Shown one piece after another: positions 48,543 to 57,611 of a stretch of DNA of 64,000 bases. The translations under genes were made by a program, and so were the position numbers. Where the stretch lies: assembly GCA_021781515.1 (NCBI GenBank), contig JAJXWR010000001.1, positions 1-64,000 on the forward strand, written 5' to 3'. This stretch comes from Pseudomonadota bacterium (lineage in GTDB: Bacteria; Pseudomonadota; Gammaproteobacteria; Pseudomonadales; Moraxellaceae). The notes beneath the pieces were generated by a model. That model made no database searches and was not told where the DNA came from. It was given only the letters and a program-made list of their open reading frames with translations. The number at the start of each line of letters is the position of its first letter. The first letter of the stretch is position 1.

Positions 48543-48579
48543 GAAGGCATAGTGGGGTTTTCCTGAAACCTGACCGGAA

Positions 48580-51015
48580 ATGCACATGACCAATCCCTTA
48601 TTGAATATGCCGCTGCTGCCGCTGCGTGATGTTGTCATTTATCCTCATATGGTCATCCCGCTTTTTGTAGGCCGGGACAAATCTATCATGGCGCTGGAAT
48701 CAGCCATGGAGCAGGACCGAAAGATTTTTCTGGTTGCACAAAAAGATGCCACGATTGATGATCCGGATGTGGCGGAATTATACCATGTGGGCACCATTGC
48801 TAAAATCTTGCAACTGCTAAAGCTTCCGGATGGGACGGTCAAGGTACTAGTGGAAGGTGAGGTGCGGGCACATCTGGTGTCTGTAACCGTTACTGCGGCT
48901 TATTCACTGGCAGCGGTTCAGGTGGTTCCTGATACCAATGAAGATCCGGAAACCAGGGAAAGCATAGTGCTCAAACGCACCTTGCTGAACCAGTTTGAAA
49001 ATTACGTTAAATTTTCTAGAAAAGTGGCTCCGGAAGTATTGACTTCGGTGTCGGCGATTTCTCAAGTGCAGCGGTTGGCTGATACCATTGCGGCGCATTT
49101 ACCGTTGAAGATCAGTGATCGTCAGGTGATATTGGAGTTGACGAATCTTAATGAACAGGTGGAGTTTCTCATTGGGTTAATGGAAGGAGAAATGGATATC
49201 CTGCGTGTTGAGAAACGGATTCGTGGCCGGGTTAAAAAACAGATGGAGAAGACCCAGCGCGAGTATTACCTGAACGAGCAGATGAAAGCCATCCAGAAAG
49301 AGTTGGGTGAACTGGATGAGGTGCATAATGAAGCCGTAGAACTGCAAAAACGGGTTGAAGACAGTGGCATGCCACCGGAGGCCCGGCGTAAAGTGGATGC
49401 AGAACTACGCAAACTGCGGATGATGTCGCCGATGTCGGCAGAGGCTACCGTGGTTCGTGGTTACATTGACTGGATGTTGCAGGTTCCATGGAAAAAACGC
49501 AGCAAAGTGCGTATTGATCTGCAAAAAGCCAGAGAGTTGCTGGATCGGGATCATTTTGGTCTGGAAGAGGTGAAAGAAAGAATCCTCGAATATCTGGCGG
49601 TACAAAGCCGGGTAAAACGCTTACAGGGCCCGATACTCTGTCTGGTGGGGCCGCCGGGTGTAGGTAAGACTTCCTTAGGGCAATCGATTGCACAGGCGAC
49701 TGGTCGGCAGTTTGTGCGGATGTCTTTGGGCGGCGTGCGTGATGAAGCGGAAATCCGTGGGCATCGGCGTACTTACATTGGCTCAATGCCGGGTAAACTG
49801 ATTCAGCGCCTCAGCAAGGTGGGGGTAAAAAATCCGCTGTTGTTGCTGGATGAAGTCGACAAGATGGGCGTGGATATGCGGGGTGATCCGGCCTCTGCAT
49901 TGCTGGAAGTTCTTGATCCAGAACAGAACAAAACTTTTAATGACCATTATCTGGAAGTGGATTACGATTTATCTGAAGTGATGTTTATCTGTACCTCCAA
50001 CTCTATGAATATTCCGGGTCCTTTATTGGATCGTATGGAGATTATCCGGATACCAGGTTACACCGAAGATGAAAAAATCAACATTGGCAGACAATACTTG
50101 TTGCCCAAACAGATGGAACGGCATGGCTTGCGCTCAGATGAACTGGAACTGGCCGATGACGTGCTTCGGGATATTATCCGTTATTACACGCGAGAGGCGG
50201 GTGTTCGTAGCCTTGAGAGGGAAATTTCCAGAATTTGTCGTAAAGTGGTGAAACAGGCGGTAATGAGTGGATCAGCCGTTCCTGTGGTTATCACAGCCAG
50301 TGCCCTTGAAGATTATGCCGGAGTCCGTAAATTCAGCTTTGGCAAGGCGGAGGCGAAAGATCAGATTGGTCTGGTCACCGGATTGGCATGGACATCGGTG
50401 GGTGGTGATATTCTGACCATTGAAGCGGTGGCTGTCCCCGGCAAGGGGCGTGTGAGCAAGACCGGCTCATTGGGTGGGGTGATGCAGGAATCTATTGCGG
50501 CGGCAATGACCGTTGTACGTGCGCGATCCCAGTCTTTGGGAATCCAGAACTCAATATTTGAACAAAAAGATGTGCATGTGCATATACCCGAAGGAGCCAC
50601 TCCCAAAGACGGTCCCAGTGCGGGCATCGGGATTTGTACGGCGATCATTTCGGTATTGACTGGTATAGCTGTGCATGCTGATCTAGCGATGACGGGCGAG
50701 ATTACCTTGCGCGGACAGATATTACCTATCGGTGGATTAAAAGAGAAGTTGTTGGCGGCACACCGGGGAGGTATCCGGACGGTACTGATTCCTGAGGAAA
50801 ATTTACGTGATCTCAAGGAAGTTCCTGACAATATCAAAGGCGCTTTACAGATTATTCCCGTGCAGTGGATTGATCAGGTGCTGGAATATGCTCTGGTACG
50901 GCCTTTATCTCCGTTGGCTGTAGAACTGCAGGGTGTTGGTGGTACGGTGGAGGAAGATCCGCTGATTACGGTACCGGTCGATCCGGATGATGATGACCGA
51001 GTGAACACCCATTGA
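48580..51015 (+). CDS. lon: ATP-dependent Lon protease
   Basis: 811 residues. The N-terminal substrate-binding domain starts LPLLPLRDVVIYPHMVIPLFVGR, the AAA+ domain has Walker A GPPGVGKTS and LLLDEVDKM, and the protease domain has the catalytic Ser in PKDGPSAGIGI and Lys in GGLKEKLLAAHR. It degrades misfolded and regulatory proteins. Full length. The C-terminal tail is acidic (VDPDDDDRVNTH). Confidence 0.97.
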   Translation: MHMTNPLLNMPLLPLRDVVIYPHMVIPLFVGRDKSIMALESAMEQDRKIFLVAQKDATIDDPDVAELYHVGTIAKILQLLKLPDGTVKVLVEGEVRAHLVSVTVTAAYSLAAVQVVPDTNEDPETRESIVLKRTLLNQFENYVKFSRKVAPEVLTSVSAISQVQRLADTIAAHLPLKISDRQVILELTNLNEQVEFLIGLMEGEMDILRVEKRIRGRVKKQMEKTQREYYLNEQMKAIQKELGELDEVHNEAVELQKRVEDSGMPPEARRKVDAELRKLRMMSPMSAEATVVRGYIDWMLQVPWKKRSKVRIDLQKARELLDRDHFGLEEVKERILEYLAVQSRVKRLQGPILCLVGPPGVGKTSLGQSIAQATGRQFVRMSLGGVRDEAEIRGHRRTYIGSMPGKLIQRLSKVGVKNPLLLLDEVDKMGVDMRGDPASALLEVLDPEQNKTFNDHYLEVDYDLSEVMFICTSNSMNIPGPLLDRMEIIRIPGYTEDEKINIGRQYLLPKQMERHGLRSDELELADDVLRDIIRYYTREAGVRSLEREISRICRKVVKQAVMSGSAVPVVITASALEDYAGVRKFSFGKAEAKDQIGLVTGLAWTSVGGDILTIEAVAVPGKGRVSKTGSLGGVMQESIAAAMTVVRARSQSLGIQNSIFEQKDVHVHIPEGATPKDGPSAGIGICTAIISVLTGIAVHADLAMTGEITLRGQILPIGGLKEKLLAAHRGGIRTVLIPEENLRDLKEVPDNIKGALQIIPVQWIDQVLEYALVRPLSPLAVELQGVGGTVEEDPLITVPVDPDDDDRVNTH

Positions 51016-51313
51016 GCGGTTCGTACTGCCTCTCGGGGTATGATCCTGGGGCAGGTGGGGATGTGGGGAGCAGCATGCGAACCAGGTCTTCTGCCAGATC
51101 ATAGACCAAGATGTAATTCCGATGCGCCACCAACTTGCGGGTGCCGACAACGCACCCAGGCCGGCCTTGGCCTGGGTGATCTACCAAGCGAGCCTCCTTC
51201 TCTGAAAACATCTCATCGAGGGCCATCGCAGCAGCCGGATTGTCGGCCTCGATATGGTCATAGATGTCGTTGCGGTCTTGTATCGCCTCTGGTGTTCAGA
51301 ACAGTTTCATCAT
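50966..51313 (-). pseudogene. ParE-type toxin gene, inactivated by a nonsense codon
   Basis: On the minus strand the frame from ATG 51313 reads MMKLF, a TGA stop, then TPEAIQDRNDIYDHIEADNPAAA, continuing with EKEARLVDHPGQGRPGCVV and GTRKLVAHRNYILVYDLAED, LVRM. This is the ParE/RelE toxin pattern (helix hairpin, then HPGxGRPG, GTRELVxxxNYxLVY). The stop stands where a Trp normally is (VWTPEA), so a TGG-to-TGA change is likely. The C-terminal LRVLHxxRQWP segment has also eroded. The start overlaps the stop of a small upstream frame, as in toxin-antitoxin pairs. Confidence 0.65.
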
Positions 51314-51441
51314 TCGGAGTCTTCAAGTCGGCGCTGCGTGGCCGCTCGCTTGGCCGCAAACCTGGCCCCCACCTCGGCTGCTGGAATCAGGTTGCCGGCA
51401 TTGGCCGAATCCATACCTGCACCTGGCGATAAAACACTCAT
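51310..51441 (-). CDS. Small ORF, possible antitoxin remnant upstream of the broken ParE
   Basis: 43 codons from ATG 51441, ending in ARFAAKRAATQRRLEDSE with its stop overlapping the toxin start (ATGATGA). Position and overlap fit the 3' part of an antitoxin gene. I recognise no antitoxin DNA-binding motif, and the N-terminal part is probably lost. It could equally be chance. Confidence 0.3.
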   Translation of the reverse strand: MSVLSPGAGMDSANAGNLIPAAEVGARFAAKRAATQRRLEDSE

Positions 51442-51785
51442 ATTATCGTGCCGCCATGTGAACTGGCCCGGCACTTCGTTGCCTGTGCATGCAAGGTAGC
51501 AATCATGTGCTGAAATACTATAAACCAGACGCTCGCCGCAAAATCAGCAGCGAGTGTTTTGCTTGTCCTTCCCTATACGCCAGCAAACCATCCTTAACCG
51601 TGAAAATAGAACCATCAACTTAGCTGTTCCTGCCTACCAATGGGGCACCAAACCAGAGGGTATTTGCAGGAACAGGTGACATTACAGTTCGATTGGTAAG
51701 GAACGGCATTCTTGTACATAGTACAATTATGTTTGAAATGCACTTGATTGTTATTACGAATTAAATACGTAAATGCATTCGCTCA

Positions 51786-51806
51786 CCCCATGGCTAAAGC
51801 CAAGGG
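51786..51806 (-). repeat. IS200/IS605-like end hairpin, inverted copy
   Basis: The 21 bases are the exact reverse complement of 125-145 near the start of the window, with the same GGCTTTAGCC core. On the minus strand it is flanked on both sides by GTGAGCG. The additional stems seen at 68-124 are not found here, so only the terminal hairpin remains. Confidence 0.7.
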
Positions 51807-51870
51807 CTTACGCTCACACTTTGGTCAAAATTATGCGGATGATTGGCTGTCAGGGTAGTCGTTGAGCGTG

Positions 51871-51876
51871 TATAAT
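51871..51876 (+). promoter_or_regulatory. Possible -10 box for hupB
   Basis: A perfect TATAAT preceded by GTG lies 144 bp before hupB. The -35 is unclear; TTGGCT is too far (21 bp). Confidence 0.35.
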
Positions 51877-52019
51877 GACTTCCTTTAAAATAAGGCAGTA
51901 GGGTGCAGTGTGTCTTCTGTTGGAGTGAGGTGTTCGAGCGATAGCCGTCGAATCCTGGGTGAACAGATGACAATGGCATTTTGGAGAGTATAACGGCAAG
52001 CGTATACAAGGGGTGGAAG

Positions 52020-52340
52020 GTGAATAAATCAGAGTTGATTGACAGCATCGCGAATGGAACAGGGTTGAGTAAAAATAAAGCCGGACAAGCGTTGGATTCG
52101 GTATTATCTGCGATAACGGAAGCACTTAAGTCTGGAGATACAGTGACTCTGGTGGGATTTGGTGCTTTTTCCGTAAAAGAAAGAACGGGTCGCCTGGGGC
52201 GCAATCCATCGTCTGGAGAAGAAATTCAGATTCCAGCCAGAAAAGTTCCTGGATTCAAGCCCGGAAAGCTCCTGAAAATTGCAGTAAATGGTTCGGATGA
52301 GATGGATTCTGACGCTGAGTCGGATAATGACGCCGAATAG
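52020..52340 (+). CDS. hupB: DNA-binding protein HU-beta with acidic tail
   Basis: 106 residues. The first 90 are a normal [54 protein letters not shown] and [10 protein letters not shown]. The last 16 ([16 protein letters not shown]) contain eight acidic residues and are not part of usual HU proteins. GTG at 52020 is used because MNKSELID is the universal HU start; AAGGGGTGG lies just upstream. Its position between lon and ppiD is the standard one for hupB. Confidence 0.93.
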   Translation: MNKSELIDSIANGTGLSKNKAGQALDSVLSAITEALKSGDTVTLVGFGAFSVKERTGRLGRNPSSGEEIQIPARKVPGFKPGKLLKIAVNGSDEMDSDAESDNDAE

Positions 52341-52625
52341 AACAAAACAGGGAAAATGAATAGGAAAAGGTGCATAAGTATCTGCATAGATAGAAAGTTG
52401 ATGCCTGTCCAGTAAATCTGTTCGGCAGTTGGTGTTGATTTTTTACAGTGGGTTACGGCGCTTGACAGCTACTTACTGATGCGATAGCAAAAAACATTAA
52501 TAGATCAGATAAAGGAGACTGACGAGGTCTTGTCCCGTTTTTTCTCTGGATAGCATCTGGTCGTGGTCCTTAAAAATGGTAGTGGTGTGATCTGGATGCG
52601 TCTGGAAACACAGGAGATGAGGTTG

Positions 52626-54554
52626 ATGGAAAAATTTCGGGACATGGTGCATGGCTGGCTGGGAACGGTGTTGCTGGTGCTGTTGCTGGTTCCTTTTGTT
52701 TTTTTTGGCATTGAAAGTTATTTTAGTGGGGGCGGTCATTCGCTGGCGCTGGCGACAGTCAATGGCCAGGAAATCACTCAGCCTGAATTTGAACGTACAT
52801 TTACGGCAGAGCGTCAGCAGGCGCTGAGTCAGGCCGGAGCGGATGCGGATCCGTCGCAAATTGATTTGCAGCAATTGCGGCATAAGGTCATGGACAGTCT
52901 GATAAACCGGGAAATTGAACGGCAGGCGGCAGAGCAGATGGGGCTGGTGTTCCCCGAGGCACAAATCTGGCCGTTGATTGCTCAGGTGCCCGCTTTTCAG
53001 GGAGAAGATGGCAAGTTTGATCCCAGTCGGTTTCAGAATTTTTTACGGCAAAGGAATTTGACGGAAGCCTCTCTGGTTCGGGATCTCAAGGTGGGCGGTC
53101 AGTTGCAGCAAGTGGAATTCGCCATGAGTACGGCTTTTGATACGTCTGATCAGGTGCAACGTCTGCTGAAACTGGACGGGCAAGTGCGTGATGTGGGTTA
53201 CACGGTGGTGCCGGCTACGGCGCTGGCCAGCAAGATTACGATTGGTGATGCGGATGTCGCTGCCTGGTACAAGGCGCATGCGGCGCAATTGATGGTACCG
53301 GAACAGGTCGCTGTCGATTATCTGGAATTTAAACAAGATGATTTGTTGCCACAGGTGACGGTCAGTGATGAAGACATTGACAAGGCGTATCAGGAGGCAG
53401 TGAAAGCGATCAGTGCCCAGGAGCAGCGGCATGCCGAACATATCCTGATCAAAGTTGGTGCAGGCGTCACTGCAGCGGCAGCGCAGGCAAAAATTGTGGA
53501 GATTTCCCGGCAGATCAAGCCGGATGGCAGTAATTTTGCCGATCTGGCTAAAAAATACTCCCAGGATGAAGGTTCGGCCGCTGCGGGTGGTGATTTGGGC
53601 TTTGCTGCCAGAGGACAGTTTGTTCCGGCGTTTGAACAGGTACTGTTTGCTTTGAAACCTGGAGAAATTTCGGCACCGGTACAGACTAATTTTGGATTTC
53701 ACCTTATCCGGCTGTTGGAAATCAGGCAACCACAAATTCCAGACCGGGCCAGTCTGCATGATCAACTGGTGCAAAGTGTCAAGCAGCAAAAAGTGCAGCA
53801 GTTGTTTGCGGATCGGGTGAATGGTGTCAATGATGCCATGTATGAGGCTACTGATCTGAAAGAGCAGGCGGCCAAACTGCATGAACCCGTTCAGACATCG
53901 GCGCTGTTCTCTGCGGCAACGGGGACGGGTCTGGCGGCTCAGGCAAAGTTCCGGGCGATGGCATTTAGTGATGATGTGCTGCGCGATGGAAAAAATTCGG
54001 CAGTGGTTGAACTGGCTAAAGGCGATGTGGTATGGATGCATCTGCACAGTCATAATCCGTCCCGTGCGGAATCCCTGGCAGAGGCACGGCCCGCTATCGT
54101 GTCGGTGTTATTACACGAACGGGAAATGGCGCTGGCCAAAAACCAGTTGCAGCAGGCGCAACAGTCGATTGCTGCTGGGCAAGATCCTCAGGCGGTGTTG
54201 CATGCACTGGGGCTGCAATGGACGGTCGCCAGAGTGAGTCGGTCGACAACGACGTTTCCGGATCCGCAGTTACTGAAAACCGTGTTCTGGATGCCTAGAC
54301 CCACTGCTACAACCAGAAGTTTGCAGGTACTGGATCTGCCGCAAGGCGTGGCACTGCTGGAATTGACGTCGGTTCATGAGGGGGCGGCAGATGCCTCGCG
54401 AATTCCGCCGGCACAGGCGGCGACCATGCTCAATCAGGTGCGGGCTGGTCAATACGAAGCGGATTATGTACAGGCGATTAAGTCCCATGCAAAGGTAAAA
54501 ATGACACCTTTGGGTACGGAAACGCTTCAGGGCAAGACAGTGGAAGGTTCTTGA
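52626..54554 (+). CDS. ppiD: Periplasmic folding chaperone PpiD (parvulin-type)
   Basis: 642 residues, anchored in the inner membrane by one N-terminal helix (WLGTVLLVLLLVPFVFFGI) with the rest in the periplasm. A SurA-like N-terminal chaperone region precedes the parvulin domain at about 265-365 (RHAEHILIKV, then FADLAKKYSQDEGSAAAGGDLGF, GFHLIRLLEIR). PpiD works near the Sec translocon on emerging outer-membrane proteins. ATG at 52626 (MEKFRDMVHGWLG) has AGGAG nine bases upstream and fits the family start; a start 21 codons earlier adds unrelated residues. Confidence 0.93.
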   Translation: MEKFRDMVHGWLGTVLLVLLLVPFVFFGIESYFSGGGHSLALATVNGQEITQPEFERTFTAERQQALSQAGADADPSQIDLQQLRHKVMDSLINREIERQAAEQMGLVFPEAQIWPLIAQVPAFQGEDGKFDPSRFQNFLRQRNLTEASLVRDLKVGGQLQQVEFAMSTAFDTSDQVQRLLKLDGQVRDVGYTVVPATALASKITIGDADVAAWYKAHAAQLMVPEQVAVDYLEFKQDDLLPQVTVSDEDIDKAYQEAVKAISAQEQRHAEHILIKVGAGVTAAAAQAKIVEISRQIKPDGSNFADLAKKYSQDEGSAAAGGDLGFAARGQFVPAFEQVLFALKPGEISAPVQTNFGFHLIRLLEIRQPQIPDRASLHDQLVQSVKQQKVQQLFADRVNGVNDAMYEATDLKEQAAKLHEPVQTSALFSAATGTGLAAQAKFRAMAFSDDVLRDGKNSAVVELAKGDVVWMHLHSHNPSRAESLAEARPAIVSVLLHEREMALAKNQLQQAQQSIAAGQDPQAVLHALGLQWTVARVSRSTTTFPDPQLLKTVFWMPRPTATTRSLQVLDLPQGVALLELTSVHEGAADASRIPPAQAATMLNQVRAGQYEADYVQAIKSHAKVKMTPLGTETLQGKTVEGS

Positions 54555-54576
54555 AGTGGCTTGAGTCTTCTATAGT

Positions 54577-55260
54577 ATGGGTGCTCGCCGGGTTTATTTT
54601 GTGTGCGGTACTGACACTGGCGTGGGAAAAACCTGTGTGTCGGTGGCACTGTTGTGTGCCGCCGCCGCATGCGGCAAGCAAACACTCGGACTGAAACCGC
54701 TAGCCAGTGGAGGTCTATGGCAAGATGGAGTGTTGGTCAATGAAGATGCCTTGCAACTCATGCAGGCCAGTACGGTCAAATTGCCCTATGCCCAGGTGAA
54801 TCCGTTATGCCTGCCCTTGGCGGTGGCTCCGCATATTGCTGCTGCACATGCCGGGCGAACTTTGTCGTTACCGCCGCTGCTGGGTCGAGTGCGAGGAGCC
54901 TTGGCAACACCTGCGGATTTGGTATTGATTGAAGGGGCAGGAGGCTGGCGGGTTCCCTTAAATGAACAATCGGGTTTGTGCCTGAGTGCGTTGCCCCAGG
55001 CGCTGGCCTGTCCGGTGATTATGGTCGTAGGGTTGCGACTGGGTTGCCTCAATCATGCGTTATTGACGGCCAGTGCCATTGCGGCTGACGGGTTGTCGCT
55101 GGTCGGGTGGATTGGTTCGACGCTGGATCCGGCGATGCAGGCTCTGGAAGAAAATATAGCGGCGTTACACCGTTTATTGTCAGCTCCCTGTATGGGTATT
55201 TTGCCATGGGCGTTGCCGCCACACGCGGGTGCACTGGCAATTGAACGTCTGCTTGGGTGA
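54577..55260 (+). CDS. bioD: Dethiobiotin synthetase
   Basis: 227 residues, near the 225 of E. coli BioD. The P-loop is GTDTGVGKT (11-19), followed by the LKPLASGG and EGAGGWRVPLNE segments. It closes the ureido ring of biotin from diaminopelargonate, CO2 and ATP. No other biotin gene is in the window, so it is separated from any bio operon. It starts 22 bp after ppiD. Confidence 0.93.
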   Translation: MGARRVYFVCGTDTGVGKTCVSVALLCAAAACGKQTLGLKPLASGGLWQDGVLVNEDALQLMQASTVKLPYAQVNPLCLPLAVAPHIAAAHAGRTLSLPPLLGRVRGALATPADLVLIEGAGGWRVPLNEQSGLCLSALPQALACPVIMVVGLRLGCLNHALLTASAIAADGLSLVGWIGSTLDPAMQALEENIAALHRLLSAPCMGILPWALPPHAGALAIERLLG

Positions 55261-55362
55261 CGGACTGGCAAAATAATGCCGGTGGTCGGAAAAAACTTTC
55301 CTGATACGGTTAAAGCATGGTAGGGTAATTCTAAATCCGTCTTAATGTTATGGAGGTGCATC

Positions 55363-55590
55363 GTGGTCTCTTCTCTGGCTTCGGTGGGCAGTACGGCGCT
55401 GATGCGGTCTTATTCATCGCTGCAGAAAAATGCTCAGCAAATAGCATCATCTACAACGAATCAAAGTTCCTCTACTCTCAGTTCTGGCATCACGGCACAG
55501 CAGGCTGTTTTTAATCAGGCGATGGCGGATGTGCAACTGGTAACTACTGCTGAAAAAATGCTGGGTACAGTGATTGATACGCGTGCCTGA
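55363..55590 (+). CDS. Small protein of unknown function
   Basis: 75 residues with a GTG start and GGAGG six bases upstream. Ser/Gln/Ala-rich, with an amphipathic N-terminal helix (SLASVGSTALMRSYSSLQ). The ending VQLVTTAEKMLGTVIDTRA resembles the C-terminal helix of flagellar rod/hook proteins (which end in patterns like ADEMLGTLLNIR), but no flagellar gene is nearby. I do not recognise the family. Confidence 0.6.
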   Translation: MVSSLASVGSTALMRSYSSLQKNAQQIASSTTNQSSSTLSSGITAQQAVFNQAMADVQLVTTAEKMLGTVIDTRA

Positions 55591-55637
55591 AATACCTCTG
55601 CGTTGGCTGTTGCAGTGAGTGTTCTGTTCGGGTACGT

Positions 55638-56711
55638 ATGGGTCGATTAATCAATCAGATAGAACCGGATGCGTTGGTGTCGGCTTTTGCTCGGTGGTTG
55701 CCTGTGGGGTTTCATGGGATAGATGATCCCTTGGGTATTCCGATGTTTGTGGCAGATTTTGATCTCCTGACGACAGTGGATTCGGCGCTGCAGAATAAAC
55801 TGCGTCGTTGGGCGCAGCGTTTGGGTGTGGAACGGTTTTTAACAGTGCGTACTTTGTTTGTAGGGACCACGGTCACGGAATATGCGTTGCTGAATACGGA
55901 TGAGCCGGTATCTGCATTACAGCGCATTGTTGAGCGTTATGCCCGCCAATATCTGTTCATTATCATCAAGGATTTACCGGTGGTTTCTCCACTGTTAGCC
56001 GATTCGGAAAATGCGTTGACAAGCGCTTGGTTGCAGGCGGGCAAGTCATTGGGTTGGGTGGAACTGGACGGTCAGGCCTTAGCGTGGGTGCCGGTGGCTC
56101 CGGGTAATGATGAGGCGTACTGGATGCAGCAATTTTCCAGATCCCGGCGTAAGGATTTCCGGCGAAAATTGCGCAGTCGTGAACAGTTGCTTATCCGGGA
56201 AGTGCGCTCAGGTGATGCGTGTTTCCAGTCAGAGGTCTTGCTGAGGGAATGGTATACGCTTTATCAGGCGGTCTATGCGCAAAGCGAGATGCATTTCGAT
56301 CTGTTGACTCCGGAATTTTTTAAACAAATCCTGCAACAGGACAGCGGTGCGGTGATATTTGTTTATGAACAGGCGGATCAATTAATCGGTTATAACCTGT
56401 GTTTTGAGCAGGACGGGCTGCTGATCGATAAATATATCGGTCTGCGTTATCCACAGGCGCAGCAACTTAATTTGTATTTTGTCAGTTGGTTTCATAATCT
56501 TGCTTATGCCGAGAAAAAAGGGTTACGGGCTTATGTGGCTGGCTGGACTGATCCTGATGTCAAACTTTCGCTCGGCGCTTCGTTCAGCCTGACACGCCAT
56601 CTGGTGTATATTCGACCTTTCTGGTTGCGATGGATACTTAAACCGTTGCGGGTACTCTTTGAGTCGGATGCGCAGGTAATGGCGGTGCAGGAGAGACCGG
56701 GTGCCGTTTAG
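55638..56711 (+). CDS. FemAB-like GNAT acyltransferase
   Basis: 357 residues. The C-terminal half (about 150-330) has the pattern of BioF2/FemAB-type GNAT domains: FSRSRRKDFRRKLR, FYxQILQQDSGAVIFVYEQADQLIGYNLCF, then DKYIGLRYPQAQQLNLYFVSW and KLSLGASF. Known relatives transfer amino-acyl or acetyl groups to cell-wall or lipid acceptors; the substrate here is unknown. It overlaps the start of the arginase-fold gene by 11 bp, so the two are coupled. Confidence 0.75.
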   Translation: MGRLINQIEPDALVSAFARWLPVGFHGIDDPLGIPMFVADFDLLTTVDSALQNKLRRWAQRLGVERFLTVRTLFVGTTVTEYALLNTDEPVSALQRIVERYARQYLFIIIKDLPVVSPLLADSENALTSAWLQAGKSLGWVELDGQALAWVPVAPGNDEAYWMQQFSRSRRKDFRRKLRSREQLLIREVRSGDACFQSEVLLREWYTLYQAVYAQSEMHFDLLTPEFFKQILQQDSGAVIFVYEQADQLIGYNLCFEQDGLLIDKYIGLRYPQAQQLNLYFVSWFHNLAYAEKKGLRAYVAGWTDPDVKLSLGASFSLTRHLVYIRPFWLRWILKPLRVLFESDAQVMAVQERPGAV

Positions 56712-57591
56712 TAGCCCTGTTGTCCTGGATATTGATGGTTCATGTGGCTATTTACCTGGAGAGCAGCGCCTGCAATTACGTAACTGGCAGGAGCGTTTGC
56801 GTTATTCTTGCCGCAAAAGCGATCTGGATGCGTTGCAGGCGCAGGTGGGTGAGGGGCTGCTGAGGCAATCCGGGCCATTCTTTTTGGGTAGCGGCGATTT
56901 TCATCACCTTAGTTTGCCGATAATTGCGGCGCATGCCCGTACCCGCTTGCTGGATGTGGTGGTTTTGGATAATCATCCGGACAATATGCGCTTTCCTTTT
57001 GCCATTCATTGCGGCTCCTGGGTTCGGCAGGTGGCGGCACTGCCGGGTGTGCGCCGGGTCCATGTGGTGGGTATTCATTCGCAGGATATTGCATGGCCGC
57101 ACTTCTGGGAAAATAACTGGTGGCCATTGTATAGTGGGCGCGTGCATTATTGGTCCGTTCAGGTGGATGTGCGTTATGTCCGATGTTTAGGGCTATCCCA
57201 GATGTTTCATGGATTTAACGAGATTGATGCGTTACTTGATGCATTGAAGGCGCAGCTGGAGCCGGATTTTCCGCTTTATCTGAGTATAGACAAAGATGTA
57301 TTGGCCGCTGAGGCAGTACGGACCAACTGGGATCAAGGAATGATGCAGTTGCCACAGATGTATGCTTTTGTCGCCGCTTGCCGCACACGGTTGACAGGGT
57401 GTGATGTGACTGGGGATATTTCTTTTTACCAGTATCAACAGTTGTTAAAACGCCTGTTAAGCCGGCTTGACGGGCAGGAGACGCAGGAGGTTCCTCCTGC
57501 GCTAAAAGACTGGCAGTTGCAACAACATCAGGTTAATTTGCAACTGTGCCGGTTACTTGCTAGCACCGTGCCTGAAGCTCGTTTGGACTGA
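56701..57591 (+). CDS. Arginase/ureohydrolase-fold protein
   Basis: 296 residues with a GTG start inside the end of the GNAT gene. The manganese ligands of the arginase superfamily appear complete: His in GSGDFHHLS (about 65-70), Asp/His/Asp in VVLDNHPDN (about 90-96) and Asp/Asp in YLSIDKDVL (about 195-201), plus GCDVTGDIS near 240. Overall similarity to arginase or agmatinase is low, so the substrate cannot be named; a guanidino compound or amide is likely by family. Confidence 0.7.
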   Translation: MPFSSPVVLDIDGSCGYLPGEQRLQLRNWQERLRYSCRKSDLDALQAQVGEGLLRQSGPFFLGSGDFHHLSLPIIAAHARTRLLDVVVLDNHPDNMRFPFAIHCGSWVRQVAALPGVRRVHVVGIHSQDIAWPHFWENNWWPLYSGRVHYWSVQVDVRYVRCLGLSQMFHGFNEIDALLDALKAQLEPDFPLYLSIDKDVLAAEAVRTNWDQGMMQLPQMYAFVAACRTRLTGCDVTGDISFYQYQQLLKRLLSRLDGQETQEVPPALKDWQLQQHQVNLQLCRLLASTVPEARLD

Positions 57592-57611
57592 TGGGGGGGA
57601 GTGTTGGGCTA

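Larger units (their letters stand above)
51442..52019. other. Non-coding region between lon/toxin remnant and hupB
   Basis: No gene is supported. It contains the IS605-like hairpin at 51786-51806 and the hupB promoter candidate. Confidence 0.5.

Noticed and set aside
50966-51226. An intact 86-codon minus-strand gene downstream of lon
   Set aside because: It is the part of the ParE-type frame after the nonsense codon, beginning at an internal Met, with a degenerated C-terminus.
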